A program made the position numbers and the translations under genes. A stretch of 64,000 nt of DNA from Leuconostoc miyukkimchii (GTDB lineage Bacteria > Bacillota > Bacilli > Lactobacillales > Lactobacillaceae), in contig NZ_BPKY01000001.1 of NCBI RefSeq assembly GCF_019656055.1, forward strand, positions 124,001 to 188,000, read 5' to 3'. Below, piece after piece: positions 8,004 to 17,392 of the stretch; the stretch's first letter is position 1, and each line of letters begins with the position of its first letter. Under the pieces are notes generated by a model. It was not told the origin of the DNA. It searched no databases and worked only from the letters and a program-made list of their open reading frames with translations.

Positions 8004-9201
8004 TTTGCAGCCATACACTGACCCAATGTATTTTATTATATTATTGTTGGCACTATTACCACTGGCAATTGCTCTGTATTTTGGTAAGCGTTTATCTTGG
8101 TATGAAGTTATTGTGTCACTGGTATTTATTTTCTTGATGTTTAATGGCAAAAAATATCATGAAGGTTACGCTATTATTTTATTCATGATATGGCAATGGT
8201 TGCTTGTTTGGGCATACACGTTGTATCGTAAAAAATCAAATAATACAGTGGTATTCTATGTTGCAACAATCCTTGCAATTGTGCCGTTATTTTTAGTCAA
8301 ATTAGCACCGGTAGCACATTGGACACATGTATCAACATTACTAGGCTTTCTGGGGATTTCATATTTAACATTCCGTTCAGTTGGTATGATACTTGAGACA
8401 CGAGATGGTGCAATTAAAGAATTTAACCCTTGGTTGTTCTTGCGGTTTATGTTATTTATGCCGTCAATTTCATCAGGTCCAATTGATCGTTATCGTCGAT
8501 TTGTCAAAGATATTACGACTGTGCCTGATCGAGAAAAGTATCTCGGCATGTTAGAAAAAGCAGTTTGGTATTTCTTTCTTGGCTTTTTATATAAATTTGT
8601 CTTATCTCATATCTTAGGAACATTATTGTTACCGCGATTTGAAAGTTTGGCTATATTATCAGCAAGCGTTCATCATGGTTGGTCATGGTGGTTGGTACCA
8701 GTTATGTATACCTATGGGTTAGATTTGTTCTTTGATTTTGCCGGTTATTCATTATTTGCTGTTGCCACAAGTTATGTCATGGGTGTCGAATTGCCAATGA
8801 ACTTCGACAAACCATTCTTGGCAAAAAACTTGAAGGATTTCTGGAATCGCTGGCATATTACATTGTCATTTTGGTTCCGTGATTATATTTTTATGCGACT
8901 TGTCTTCATGATGATGAAGAAAAAATGGTTTAAGAGCCGTTTGACAACGTCAAATATTGCCTATATTATTAACATGTTGATTATGGGATTTTGGCACGGG
9001 TTACACTGGTACTATATTGCCTATGGTTTATTCCATGGTGTGGGATTAGTTATCAATGATGCATGGCTTCGATTCAAAAAGAAGCATAAAGTGCCACATA
9101 ATAAATTTACAGAAGTATTTGCGATTTTTGTTACATTTAACGTTGTTATGGTGAGTTTCTTGCTATTTAGCGGATTTTTGGACAAATTATGGTTTAAGTA
9201 G
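7996..9201 (+). CDS. dltB: D-alanyl transfer protein DltB (MBOAT family)
   Basis: Polytopic membrane acyltransferase that passes D-alanine from DltC across the membrane towards DltD and teichoic acid. The 401-residue product has about ten membrane segments and the MBOAT signatures NLKDFWNRWHITLSFWFRDY and FWHGLHWYYIAYGLFHG, which includes the catalytic His. Overlaps dltA by 8 bases; dltC follows after 29 bases. Confidence 0.96.
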   Translation: MVNLQPYTDPMYFIILLLALLPLAIALYFGKRLSWYEVIVSLVFIFLMFNGKKYHEGYAIILFMIWQWLLVWAYTLYRKKSNNTVVFYVATILAIVPLFLVKLAPVAHWTHVSTLLGFLGISYLTFRSVGMILETRDGAIKEFNPWLFLRFMLFMPSISSGPIDRYRRFVKDITTVPDREKYLGMLEKAVWYFFLGFLYKFVLSHILGTLLLPRFESLAILSASVHHGWSWWLVPVMYTYGLDLFFDFAGYSLFAVATSYVMGVELPMNFDKPFLAKNLKDFWNRWHITLSFWFRDYIFMRLVFMMMKKKWFKSRLTTSNIAYIINMLIMGFWHGLHWYYIAYGLFHGVGLVINDAWLRFKKKHKVPHNKFTEVFAIFVTFNVVMVSFLLFSGFLDKLWFK

Positions 9202-9230
9202 TAGTATCTAACAGAAAGAAGGAAATAAAC

Positions 9231-9467
9231 ATGGCAGTAAAAGAAGAAGTAATTGAAATTTTAAATACAATTATTGGTGAAGACATCAATGACCAACTCG
9301 ATGATGATTTCTTTGACAGTGGGTTGCTTGACTCGATGGCTACAGTTGAATTGTTACTTGATCTTGAAAGTAAGTTTGATATTCAAGCACCAGTATCAGA
9401 ATTTAATCGTGATGAATGGAATACACCTAACAAAGTGATTGCCAAAGTTGAATCTTTGATTGGGTAA
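9231..9467 (+). CDS. dltC: D-alanyl carrier protein
   Basis: A 78-residue acyl-carrier-type protein that carries D-alanine as a thioester. The phosphopantetheine attachment site is the Ser of GLLDSMATVELL (about residue 36). Four-helix acyl-carrier length is typical. A strong ribosome binding site (AAGAAGGAAAT) precedes the ATG, which fits the high molar need for the carrier. dltD starts 6 bases after its stop. Confidence 0.97.
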   Translation: MAVKEEVIEILNTIIGEDINDQLDDDFFDSGLLDSMATVELLLDLESKFDIQAPVSEFNRDEWNTPNKVIAKVESLIG

Positions 9468-9473
9468 CTCACT

Positions 9474-10757
9474 ATGAAAAAACGGGGGTTATGGTGGATT
9501 TTTGGGCCAGTAATTGTGGCTTTCGCGCTCGTTATGGCATTATTGTTAGCACCGTTTTCGCTAATTCATATCACGCAAAAAAGTACGCGTGATTCATCTG
9601 TTTCTTTTTCCAAAAATATTTTTAAGGGAGAAGCAGTAAAAATGGCTGCATTTAATGATAAGTCTGAGCGCTATGTACCATTCTTTGGATCAAGTGAATT
9701 GTTGCGTTTGGATACAATGCATCCATCTATGTTAGCTGCTAAGTATCAGCGTAATTATCAGCCATTTTTATTGGGCCAAGCTGGTACAGAATCATTGACG
9801 CATTATTTAGGTATGCAGGAAATGACACCAGCCTTGCATAAAAAACAAGCGGTTTTCATTGTTTCTCAACAGTGGTTTACTAAAAAAAATACAAAAGTAT
9901 TTTTCCCTGAGTTTTATTCACCACTGCAAACAGTTGATTGGCTGACTCACATTAAACAAATCACGCCAACAGATCGTTTCATAGCACAGCGTTTGTTGCA
10001 ACAAAAACAGATTAAAGATAGTACATTTTATAATCATATGATTATAAAAATTAGTGATAATAAACCATTATCTAAAACTGATATCAATTTGTTACGCTTC
10101 CGTCACCGTGTCTTGTTACGTGAGGATCAACTTTTCTCTAATTTTTCAAGATCGGAAAATTGGTCGAAGCATGTTGAACCAGCAACCAAAAAATTGCCAG
10201 CTGAGGATAACTACTCTTTGTTATCACAGGAAGCAGAACGAACTGGTGCACGAGAGACAACAAATAATCCATTTCAAGTTAAAAATTCGTTTTATAAATA
10301 TCGTGTCAAAATGCGATTAAAACAATTGGCAGGTAGTCAGGAAAAATTTGATTATCGTCAGTCAGATGAGTATGCCGATTTTCAGGCTGTATTAGCTGAG
10401 TTTGCAAAACAACATACTGACGTTTTATTCATCATACAACCTGTTAATCAGCGTTGGTCTGATTATACTGGTTTAAGAAAGAATATGTATTATCAGAGTG
10501 TTGATAAAGTAAAGAAGCAGTTACGTTCGCAAGGGTTTAACAATATAGCCGATTTCTCACATGATGGTGGTAAAAACTACTTCATGCAAGATACAATTCA
10601 TATGGGTTGGCAAGGTTGGGTTGCGGCAGATAAACGTATTAAGCCATTTTTGCAAAATGGTTATCAGCCAACTGATTATCATATTAATAACAATTATCTA
10701 TCACGTGACTGGCAAAATCTTATGCCAACAACTAAAAATCTGAATCAATTTAAATAA
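9474..10757 (+). CDS. dltD: DltD, extracellular D-alanine transfer protein
   Basis: Final acyl-transfer enzyme that moves D-alanine onto teichoic acid outside the membrane. The 427-residue protein has a hydrophobic anchor (about residues 6-30) and an SGNH-like hydrolase fold: FFGSSELLRLD carries the catalytic Ser, and QDTIHMGWQGW near the C terminus carries the Asp-x-x-His part of the triad. Last gene of dltXABCD; a long terminator hairpin begins at its stop codon. Confidence 0.95.
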   Translation: MKKRGLWWIFGPVIVAFALVMALLLAPFSLIHITQKSTRDSSVSFSKNIFKGEAVKMAAFNDKSERYVPFFGSSELLRLDTMHPSMLAAKYQRNYQPFLLGQAGTESLTHYLGMQEMTPALHKKQAVFIVSQQWFTKKNTKVFFPEFYSPLQTVDWLTHIKQITPTDRFIAQRLLQQKQIKDSTFYNHMIIKISDNKPLSKTDINLLRFRHRVLLREDQLFSNFSRSENWSKHVEPATKKLPAEDNYSLLSQEAERTGARETTNNPFQVKNSFYKYRVKMRLKQLAGSQEKFDYRQSDEYADFQAVLAEFAKQHTDVLFIIQPVNQRWSDYTGLRKNMYYQSVDKVKKQLRSQGFNNIADFSHDGGKNYFMQDTIHMGWQGWVAADKRIKPFLQNGYQPTDYHINNNYLSRDWQNLMPTTKNLNQFK

Positions 10758-10828
10758 AAACCGCTAATGTATCACCATGAGATAAACCAAATTTGGCTTA
10801 TCTCATGGTGATACACAGCGGTTTTTTT
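10756..10828 (+). terminator. Long bidirectional terminator between dltD and yslB
   Basis: A nearly perfect inverted repeat of about 30 bp (10756-10786 with roughly 10797-10827), with A- and T-tracts on its outer ends. It separates the convergent dlt operon and the minus-strand yslB gene. Confidence 0.9.
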
Positions 10829-10833
10829 GTTGA

Positions 10834-11541
10834 TTATAAACGAGGTGATTGTGACTCTGTTGGGAAGTTAAACGGATCAATGTTGTCGTCACCTGACATA
10901 GCGCTCAGGCTTTGGGGTTCATCTTTAGGTAAGTCAATATCGTCGAACTTGAAGGCTAGTAATGAATCAGTAATTGATTGTTCACGTGAGATGTCATCAT
11001 CGCCACGGACATTGATAATTTTAGCATGCTCAATGTTCTCATGAGTTTGTCTTAGAAAAGATTCTCGTGCTGCGACACGTTGTTTAATATCAGACACATC
11101 AACGGTTTCGTTTAAATCAGTGACAACATCAAAGCTAACACCTTCATTTTTTTTCAAAAACTTGAAAGTTGCTTCTGCAATTGCACCAGTTTGTGTTTCA
11201 AGTTGTTGGGCTAAAAAGCCAGCTTCTAAACTAAAATCAGCAGATTTGTTAAGACTTAAGCGTTGCTGGACTAAATCGCCAGTTAAATACCAACGTTGAT
11301 TTTTGTTATCTTGTGATGCAATTTCTAATTTACCAAAACCAGCATTATCAAAAAATTCTACAACAGAAGAGAGCGCATCAGTTGGAAACTGTCGTGCAAT
11401 TTCTTTACCAGCCCAATAAAGAATGTGTGGATAGTCTTCTTGTAATAAGTTTTTTAAAAGACCGTCACGTAGGAGTGTCAAAGCAAAGCTATTGACTTGG
11501 AAGTTAGTTTGTAAAATTTTATCGTAATCATTGATGTTCAT
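10834..11541 (-). CDS. YslB-like protein, DUF2507 family
   Basis: A 235-residue soluble protein of unknown function. Residues 1-145 match the DUF2507/YslB pattern (ILYWAGKEIARQFP; LEAGFLAQQLETQTG; a late FKFLKKN strand). The C-terminal 90 residues are acidic and low-complexity (DDDISREQSI; PKDEPQSLSAMSGDDN), probably disordered and longer than in the Bacillus protein. It is divergent from murI, as in many lactic acid bacteria. A TGGTATAAT extended -10 on the minus strand at 11569-11577 and a GAAAGG ribosome binding site precede the start. Confidence 0.8.
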   Translation of the reverse strand: MNINDYDKILQTNFQVNSFALTLLRDGLLKNLLQEDYPHILYWAGKEIARQFPTDALSSVVEFFDNAGFGKLEIASQDNKNQRWYLTGDLVQQRLSLNKSADFSLEAGFLAQQLETQTGAIAEATFKFLKKNEGVSFDVVTDLNETVDVSDIKQRVAARESFLRQTHENIEHAKIINVRGDDDISREQSITDSLLAFKFDDIDLPKDEPQSLSAMSGDDNIDPFNFPTESQSPRL

Positions 11542-11596
11542 GAGTTTATATAAACCTTTCAGACTTTTATTATACCAAACTTTTGGCGGCTAGAAC

Positions 11597-11624
11597 TTGC
11601 ATTCTCAATTTTTTCATTCATAAT
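11597..11624 (+). promoter_or_regulatory. Promoter of the murI-rdgB fusion gene
   Basis: TTGCAT (11597-11602), a 16-base spacer and CATAAT (11619-11624). The -10 ends seven bases before the ATG and there is no Shine-Dalgarno sequence, so the mRNA may be leaderless. Confidence 0.55.
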
Positions 11625-11631
11625 TATAGAT

Positions 11632-13089
11632 ATGAATAAAAATAATCCAATCGGAATGGTTGATTCTGGTGTTGGTGGCTTGACAGTCATCAAAGAAGCC
11701 CAGAAACAACTACCTAATGAACAATTTATCTTTATTGGCGATACAGCGCGTATGCCTTATGGCCCAAGAACGACTGAAGAAGTGATTAATTATACTTGGC
11801 AAATGGCAGATTATTTGGTGACTAAAAAGAAAATCAAGATGCTAGTAATTGCCTGTAATACTGCAACAGCACGTGCTTTACCATATCTTGAGTCGAAACT
11901 GTCCATTCCAGTTATTGGTGTCATTGAACCAGGTGGAAAAGCAGCACATTTAGCAACAAAAAATAACAAAATTGGCGTGATTGCTACTGAGGGAACGGTT
12001 GAATCTGGTGCATATGATACAATCATACATCAATACGATACTGATACACTAATTGTCTCCCAAGGTGAACCAGATTTTGTGAAAATAGTAGAGGCCAATC
12101 AATATCAAGATCAACAGGCTCGTGATCTTGTAATGACACACTTAGCACCTCTTCAAGCATCTGGAATTGATACATTGATCTTAGGGTGTACGCATTTTCC
12201 GCTACTTGAATCAGCCATTCAAGCGGCTATGGGGTCCAAGGTCAAGTTAATTGATTCTGGTCGTGAAACGGTTCAAATAATTAAGCAAACGTTGGATGAA
12301 TTGAACCTAAATACAGTAACTAAGCATAATCATGACTATGATGTTTATTACACAACAAGTCCAAATAGTGATGATACTTTTAAAATTATTGCAACAAATT
12401 GGTTAACACGAGATATTGCACTTGATGTACGTCATCTGCAAATTATAGGTTCTCAAAACCAACAACACTTAGAGGAGATTGCCATGCCTAAATTGATTGT
12501 AGCTAGCAATAATGCACATAAAATTTCTGAAATTGAGGCCATTTTAAAAAGTAGTCATATTAACCTCGAAGTGTTACCGTTACGTGATTTAGGTGGCAAC
12601 GTGCCTGAAATAATTGAAGACGGGCATACATTTGAAGAAAACGCGACAAAAAAAGTACAGGCAATCGCTAAAATTGCACCAAATGATTATATTTTAGCTG
12701 ATGATTCAGGTTTATCAATCAATGCTTTAAATGGTGATCCTGGAATTTATTCTGCAAGATATGCCGGTGATCATGATGATGATGCAAATATTGACAAAGT
12801 GTTAAATAATCTTGTAGACGTAAAGGATCGTTCTGCATATTTTAGTAGTGTCATGGTACTTATTGGACCTAATAAACCTAAATTAGTTGCTACTGGTAAA
12901 ATAGGTGGCACGATTACGAACCAGCGGCATGGCGAAAACGGCTTTGGCTATGATCCAATTTTCTTTGTACCTACTTTCGAAAAAACGTTTGCAGAGCTAA
13001 CAGCAGCGGAAAAGAATCAAGTGAGCCACCGTGGTTTAGCTTTACAGGAATTGGGAAAAAACTTGCCAAAATGGTTGAAAGGAGAGTAG
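11632..13089 (+). CDS. murI-rdgB: Fused glutamate racemase / dITP-XTP pyrophosphatase
   Basis: One 485-residue protein with two enzymes that are separate in most bacteria. Residues 1-265 are glutamate racemase, which supplies D-glutamate for peptidoglycan: MVDSGVGGLTVIKE, then VIACNTATARAL and LGCTHFPLLE with the two catalytic Cys. Residues 285-485 are the house-cleaning NTP pyrophosphatase RdgB/HAM1: LIVASNNAHKISEIEAIL, ILADDSGLSINALNG, ARYAG, GFGYDPIFF and SHRGLAL. In Bacillus, racE and ysnA sit near each other, and such fusions are typical of Leuconostocaceae. An internal ATG at 12484 behind a strong ribosome binding site could also yield RdgB alone. No Shine-Dalgarno sequence precedes the main start. 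Confidence 0.93.
   Translation: MNKNNPIGMVDSGVGGLTVIKEAQKQLPNEQFIFIGDTARMPYGPRTTEEVINYTWQMADYLVTKKKIKMLVIACNTATARALPYLESKLSIPVIGVIEPGGKAAHLATKNNKIGVIATEGTVESGAYDTIIHQYDTDTLIVSQGEPDFVKIVEANQYQDQQARDLVMTHLAPLQASGIDTLILGCTHFPLLESAIQAAMGSKVKLIDSGRETVQIIKQTLDELNLNTVTKHNHDYDVYYTTSPNSDDTFKIIATNWLTRDIALDVRHLQIIGSQNQQHLEEIAMPKLIVASNNAHKISEIEAILKSSHINLEVLPLRDLGGNVPEIIEDGHTFEENATKKVQAIAKIAPNDYILADDSGLSINALNGDPGIYSARYAGDHDDDANIDKVLNNLVDVKDRSAYFSSVMVLIGPNKPKLVATGKIGGTITNQRHGENGFGYDPIFFVPTFEKTFAELTAAEKNQVSHRGLALQELGKNLPKWLKGE
12471..12486 (+). promoter_or_regulatory. Internal Shine-Dalgarno and ATG at the MurI/RdgB junction
   Basis: AGAGGAGA (12471-12478), five bases, then an in-frame ATG (12484) that begins MPKLIVASNN, exactly the usual N terminus of stand-alone RdgB. 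It suggests a relic start, or a working second start producing a short RdgB form. Confidence 0.6.
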
Positions 13090-13110
13090 AGAACAACATC
13101 TGTTCTCTAC
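13086..13110 (+). other. Intercistronic hairpin before the phosphodiesterase gene
   Basis: A perfect 10-bp stem (13086-13095 with 13101-13110) and a five-base loop that overlaps the murI-rdgB stop codon. There is no T-run, so it is not a standard terminator. The next gene has no evident Shine-Dalgarno sequence; the hairpin may act in mRNA processing or stability. Confidence 0.6.
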
Positions 13111-13123
13111 ATGTAAATTTCAT

Positions 13124-13660
13124 ATGTCAAAATTTTTAATTGTATCAGATGTTCATGGAGATCGTGACATATTGTCACAAATTATCGATAAGTGGCGGCC
13201 CCATGTAGATGGTTTATTTTTCAATGGCGATTCTGAACTTTCAGCGCAAGATAACGTTTTTGATGGGGTATCAACAGTCATTGGTAACATGGATTACGAC
13301 CCCAACTTTGCCGAATCCAATACGGTCACACTAAAAGATGTTACTTTTTTTCAAACACATGGCCATCTTTACGATGTACGCGCATTTAATGCTTGGGCCA
13401 ACTTAGAAAAATTAGATACATCTGCTGAAAAAAACGGTGCGCAAATTGTATTATTTGGTCATACACATCTTGATGGTGCAGTTGCCTACAATAATAAGCT
13501 ATTTATAAATCCCGGTTCAACGACATTGCCGAAGGGGCCACGATCTATTATTGGGGGCACATACGCCTTATTGCTGGTTGAACAAAATAAATTTATTGTA
13601 CAGTTTTATAATCGTTCACATCAGCTATTAGAAGATTTAACGGTAGAAATGTCACGTTGA
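13124..13660 (+). CDS. YfcE/MJ0936-type metallophosphoesterase (YsnB-like)
   Basis: A 178-residue phosphodiesterase of the calcineurin-like superfamily. Metal-binding motifs are present in order: SDVHGD (residues 7-12), FNGDSE, GNMD, THGH and GHTH followed by NPGS. It matches the small YfcE family by size and motif set; natural substrate unknown. It follows the RdgB domain, the same order as ysnA-ysnB in Bacillus subtilis, so the association is conserved. The start has no good Shine-Dalgarno sequence and lies 13 bases after an intercistronic hairpin. Confidence 0.88.
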   Translation: MSKFLIVSDVHGDRDILSQIIDKWRPHVDGLFFNGDSELSAQDNVFDGVSTVIGNMDYDPNFAESNTVTLKDVTFFQTHGHLYDVRAFNAWANLEKLDTSAEKNGAQIVLFGHTHLDGAVAYNNKLFINPGSTTLPKGPRSIIGGTYALLLVEQNKFIVQFYNRSHQLLEDLTVEMSR

Positions 13661-13714
13661 TTTGGCAACCAGCCTTTTTAACTGTTGACTTATAAAGGTG
13701 GTAAAATTATAACT

Positions 13715-14773
13715 ATGGTGGCACAACAAGAACCACAATTTAACCAATGGTATGACGAAAATACCACAGACGATAAATTATTACGTGATGCGGCGGCAAA
13801 TGAAGCTGAACAACATAACGAATTATCATTGCGTCCGCAATTTTTGCGTGAGTATATTGGACAAACTGCCTTAAAAGATGAACTCAATGTTTATATTTCT
13901 GCGGCGAAACAACGTGAAGAGGCATTAGATCATGTGCTTCTTTTTGGACCACCTGGATTAGGTAAGACAACATTGGCAATGATTATTGCTAATGAAATGG
14001 CAGTGCATATTAAAACAACTTCTGGTCCAGCAATTGAAAAACCTGGTGATTTAGTAGCCTTGCTAAACGAGCTAGAGCCAGGAGATATATTATTTATTGA
14101 TGAAATTCATCGTTTGCCAACAAATATTGAAGAAATTATGTACTCTGCAATGGAGGATTATTTCGTTGACATTATGGTGGGTCAAGGGCCAACAGCCAGA
14201 GCAGTACATTTTCCATTACCGCCATTTACCTTAATTGGCGCAACGACACGTCCAGGTATGTTGTCAAAGCCATTGCGTGATCGGTTTGGTATTATTAATT
14301 CAATGGCTTATTATACGCCAGAAGAATTACAAGAAATTGTTATCCGTTCTTCTGATATTTTCAAGGCACCAATTAAAACTGAAGGTGCTTATGAGGTGGC
14401 TTTGCGTTCTCGTGGCACACCACGTATAGCTAATCGCCTATTAAAACGTGTTCGTGATTTTGCTCAAGTTCAGGGTAAGGCTGCCATTGATAAAGATATT
14501 GTTGATGTTGCTTTGCATCAGTTACGCGTGGATAATCGCGGCTTGGATGAAACTGATCACAAGTTTTTAGGTACCATGATAACGTATTATAAGGGTGGAC
14601 CTGTCGGATTGAATACAATTGCGGCCAACATTGGCGAAGAAGCTGAAACTTTAGAATCAATGGTGGAACCTTATTTGTTACAAATTGGCTTTTTGCAACG
14701 CACGCCTCGTGGGCGTGTGGTTACTGAAACTGCCTATGAGCATCTTAAAATACCATATCAAAAGGAATTGTAA
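13715..14773 (+). CDS. ruvB: Holliday junction branch migration ATPase RuvB
   Basis: Hexameric AAA+ motor that drives branch migration with RuvA. The 352-residue protein shows the RuvB pattern: [12 protein letters not shown], Walker [10 protein letters not shown], Walker [11 protein letters not shown], sensor 1 LIGATTRPG, arginine finger LRDRFG, and the winged-helix end ([20 protein letters not shown]). ATG at 13715 is preferred over a TTG at 13685; AAAGGTGG lies 13 bases upstream. The stop overlaps the next gene's start by one base. ruvA is not adjacent but 2 kb downstream. Confidence 0.96.
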   Translation: MVAQQEPQFNQWYDENTTDDKLLRDAAANEAEQHNELSLRPQFLREYIGQTALKDELNVYISAAKQREEALDHVLLFGPPGLGKTTLAMIIANEMAVHIKTTSGPAIEKPGDLVALLNELEPGDILFIDEIHRLPTNIEEIMYSAMEDYFVDIMVGQGPTARAVHFPLPPFTLIGATTRPGMLSKPLRDRFGIINSMAYYTPEELQEIVIRSSDIFKAPIKTEGAYEVALRSRGTPRIANRLLKRVRDFAQVQGKAAIDKDIVDVALHQLRVDNRGLDETDHKFLGTMITYYKGGPVGLNTIAANIGEEAETLESMVEPYLLQIGFLQRTPRGRVVTETAYEHLKIPYQKEL

Positions 14774-15636
14774 TGCAATATATTGTTTCGGATACACATT
14801 TTAATCACGATAAAATTTTGTTTTTTGATCAATCACGTGCAGAATCGCTTAGAAAACTTGGTATCGAACCAAATATTGAAAATATGGACAGTTATCTTGA
14901 AAAGGCATGGAATGATGTTGTAACAAATGATGATACTGTTTATTTTTTGGGTGACCTTGGCATGTTTGGAAAAAAGCAAGAGTTTGTTGCACAATTGATA
15001 CGTTTAAATGGTAAAAAGGTATTTTTTAAGGGGAATCATGATCATACTGATCAAATAAAAGCTGCCTTAAAAACACCAGAAACAGGTATCGTTGAATTTG
15101 TTAAAACAGCCAAAGCGCTCAAAATAAATGGCATCCAAGTGTGGCTTAGTCATTATGCAATTGATCTACCATATCCAATATTATCTATACACGGACATAT
15201 TCACGAAGCTGAGTACAAGTCAGCGGGCATGGTCAATCTGTCCTTAGATTCTGCATACATGCAAACTCGAAATTTCGGTGCGCCAATTAGTTTTGATGAA
15301 CTGACGCCAACTTTAATTGCTCGTAAAGAGATGATTACACAAACATATCAAATTGAATCAGAAAATAAACGCTATGATCGTATGATAGAGCGGGCCTTTT
15401 CTGAAACAATTACAATTAATAAACCAACAGCAAGTCAACGGCATCAGTTGGCTTTACTAGTTGATTATCTCAACACACATGATTTAACCTATGCGGATGT
15501 TTTGGAAAAATTCAATATACCAAATGTTGACAAAGTCATTAATGAGGTAGAAAAAGAAAAGGTCGCGCTAACAGGATTTGAACTTGAACAGGCAGCTAAG
15601 ACACAAGATAATAAGATTGAGGAAAAAGATGACTGA
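14773..15636 (+). CDS. Metallophosphoesterase with C-terminal extension
   Basis: A 287-residue protein. Residues 1-170 form a calcineurin-like phosphoesterase with [29 protein letters not shown] and SIHGHIHEA as the metal ligands. Residues 185-287 are a charged, mostly helical extension ([30 protein letters not shown]) not found in the small family members; its function is unknown. It overlaps ruvB by one base and queA by 8 bases, so it is inserted as a coupled gene in the ruvB-queA unit. Phage-type phosphoesterases share this N terminus. Confidence 0.8.
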   Translation: MQYIVSDTHFNHDKILFFDQSRAESLRKLGIEPNIENMDSYLEKAWNDVVTNDDTVYFLGDLGMFGKKQEFVAQLIRLNGKKVFFKGNHDHTDQIKAALKTPETGIVEFVKTAKALKINGIQVWLSHYAIDLPYPILSIHGHIHEAEYKSAGMVNLSLDSAYMQTRNFGAPISFDELTPTLIARKEMITQTYQIESENKRYDRMIERAFSETITINKPTASQRHQLALLVDYLNTHDLTYADVLEKFNIPNVDKVINEVEKEKVALTGFELEQAAKTQDNKIEEKDD

Positions 15637-16690
15637 AGAAACACACTACCAATTATCAGATTTTGATTATAATTTACCAGAAGAGCTGATTGCTCAAACA
15701 CCCTTGAAACAACGTGATTCTTCACGTTTATTGGTGCTTAATGCTGATAATGGTGCTTATGAAGATAAGCATTTTTATGATATTTTAGATTATGTGGCGC
15801 CTGGTGATGCGATTGTCATGAATAATTCGCGTGTTTTGCCAGCGCGGCTACATGGCGCACGACCTGAGACAGGCGGACATGCGGAAGTATTATTATTACG
15901 TCAGGATCATGGGGACGTTTGGGAGACGCTTGTTAAACCAGCTAAAAAGTCACCCGTTGGATCGACAATCGTTTTTGGTGATGATATCAAAAATCCTATT
16001 ATGACTGCGACAGTCGTTGGCGAACTTGAACATGGTGGTCGATATATTGAGTTCCATTATAACGGTATTTTTATGGAACTATTGGAAAAATTAGGGGAAA
16101 TGCCGTTACCACCATATATTAAAGAAAAGTTAGATGATCAAGAGCGATATCAAACGGTTTACTCAAAGGTTGAGGGCTCTGCAGCCGCACCAACAGCTGG
16201 TTTACACTGGACACCAGAACTATTAGATAAAGTCCGTGCTAAGGGTGTTAAAACAGTTGAACTCACCTTGCATGTTGGTTTGGGGACATTCCGACCAGTT
16301 GAAGAAGAAAATATTGAAGATCATCACATGCACAGTGAGTTTTATCAGTTGAGTCAAGAAGCTGCAGATACTTTGAATGATGTGCATGCTCACGGCGGTC
16401 GTGTGATTGCAACTGGAACAACTTCTATCCGTACCCTGGAAACTATTGGTTCTAAGTTTGATGGGAAATTACAAGCAGATTCAGGGTGGACTGACATTTT
16501 TATCAAACCAGGCTATCATTGGACAACAGTTGATGCTTTTATTACGAATTTTCATTTACCAAAATCAACATTAGTCATGCTAGTTGCAGCATTTACCGGA
16601 CGTGAGAATATTTTGAACGCCTATCAGCATGCGGTAGATGATAAATATCGTTTCTTTAGTTTTGGTGACGCCATGTTTATTAAACGTTAA
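15629..16690 (+). CDS. queA: tRNA preQ1(34) S-adenosylmethionine ribosyltransferase-isomerase
   Basis: Transfers the ribosyl part of SAM to preQ1 in tRNA to make epoxyqueuosine, a late step of queuosine synthesis. The 353-residue product has the QueA hallmarks: [45 protein letters not shown] and [13 protein letters not shown] at 15629 behind GAGGAAAA is the start; the frame is open further upstream (to 15578) but that stretch belongs to the overlapping phosphoesterase gene. Confidence 0.96.
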   Translation: MTEETHYQLSDFDYNLPEELIAQTPLKQRDSSRLLVLNADNGAYEDKHFYDILDYVAPGDAIVMNNSRVLPARLHGARPETGGHAEVLLLRQDHGDVWETLVKPAKKSPVGSTIVFGDDIKNPIMTATVVGELEHGGRYIEFHYNGIFMELLEKLGEMPLPPYIKEKLDDQERYQTVYSKVEGSAAAPTAGLHWTPELLDKVRAKGVKTVELTLHVGLGTFRPVEEENIEDHHMHSEFYQLSQEAADTLNDVHAHGGRVIATGTTSIRTLETIGSKFDGKLQADSGWTDIFIKPGYHWTTVDAFITNFHLPKSTLVMLVAAFTGRENILNAYQHAVDDKYRFFSFGDAMFIKR

Positions 16691-16699
16691 TTTTATTCT

Positions 16700-16727
16700 T
16701 TGCGACAATTCTTGTTTTTTATATGAT
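16700..16727 (+). promoter_or_regulatory. Promoter of ruvA
   Basis: TTGCGA (16700-16705), 16-base spacer, TATGAT (16722-16727), ending 35 bases before the ruvA start. It would give ruvA transcription independent of ruvB-queA. Confidence 0.5.
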
Positions 16728-16762
16728 AAACTAAAAACATTGAGTTTAAGGGAGAATGAAAC

Positions 16763-17356
16763 GTGTACGAGTATATCAATGGTTTAATTACAAATATTTA
16801 TCCAGCTTATCTGGTTATTGCGGATCGTAGTGGCGTTGGGTATAAATTATTTGTAGCTAACCCTTATCGATTTGAACAAAATGTGGAATCTCATGTTTAT
16901 GTTGAACAGGTTGTTCGTGAGAATGAAATGACGCTGTACGGGTTTATCGATGAGAACGAAAAAAAATTGTTCAATAAATTATTAAATGTTTCTGGTATTG
17001 GACCTAAAAGTGCATTAGCAATTTTAGCTAGTGGGGATGCTACTGGATTAATTCAGGCTATTGCAAATGATGACGCAACATATTTAACACAATTTCCTGG
17101 TGTGGGTAAAAAAACAGCACAACAAATTGTGCTTGATTTAAAAGGTAAATTGGATGATTTGGCTGATGATGCCGGTGTATCAACGACAGAAACGTCAACT
17201 GCACATATCAACCAAAACTTGTCTGACGCGTTAGCAGCACTTGAATCATTAGGATATAGTGCTAAAGAGGTTGCAAAGTTGGAAAAAACTTTGGCTTCTC
17301 AACATGATACAACAGATGGTTATATTCGTTCAGCACTGAAGCTTTTAGTTCACTAA
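16763..17356 (+). CDS. ruvA: Holliday junction DNA helicase subunit RuvA
   Basis: Binds the four-way junction and loads RuvB. The 197-residue product has the N-terminal OB fold (MYEYINGLITNIYPAYLVI; GYKLFV; ENEMTLYGF), two helix-hairpin-helix motifs (VSGIGPKSALAIL; FPGVGKKTAQQIVLDLKGKL) and the C-terminal RuvB-binding three-helix domain (SDALAALESLGYSAKEV). It starts with GTG behind AAGGGAGA. It is separated from ruvB by a phosphoesterase and queA, and has its own promoter and terminator. Confidence 0.96.
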   Translation: MYEYINGLITNIYPAYLVIADRSGVGYKLFVANPYRFEQNVESHVYVEQVVRENEMTLYGFIDENEKKLFNKLLNVSGIGPKSALAILASGDATGLIQAIANDDATYLTQFPGVGKKTAQQIVLDLKGKLDDLADDAGVSTTETSTAHINQNLSDALAALESLGYSAKEVAKLEKTLASQHDTTDGYIRSALKLLVH

Positions 17357-17392
17357 AAAAACGTACCCAGTATTTTGAGGGGTACGTTTTTT
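17355..17392 (+). terminator. Bidirectional terminator between ruvA and the deoxynucleoside kinase gene
   Basis: A 13-bp stem with A- and T-tract flanks starting at the ruvA stop codon; the convergent kinase gene ends at 17391 within its far edge. Confidence 0.9.

Noticed and set aside
10054-10743. Plus-strand ORFs of 60-88 codons inside dltD
   Set aside because: Out-of-frame shadows of a well-conserved gene; no ribosome binding sites.
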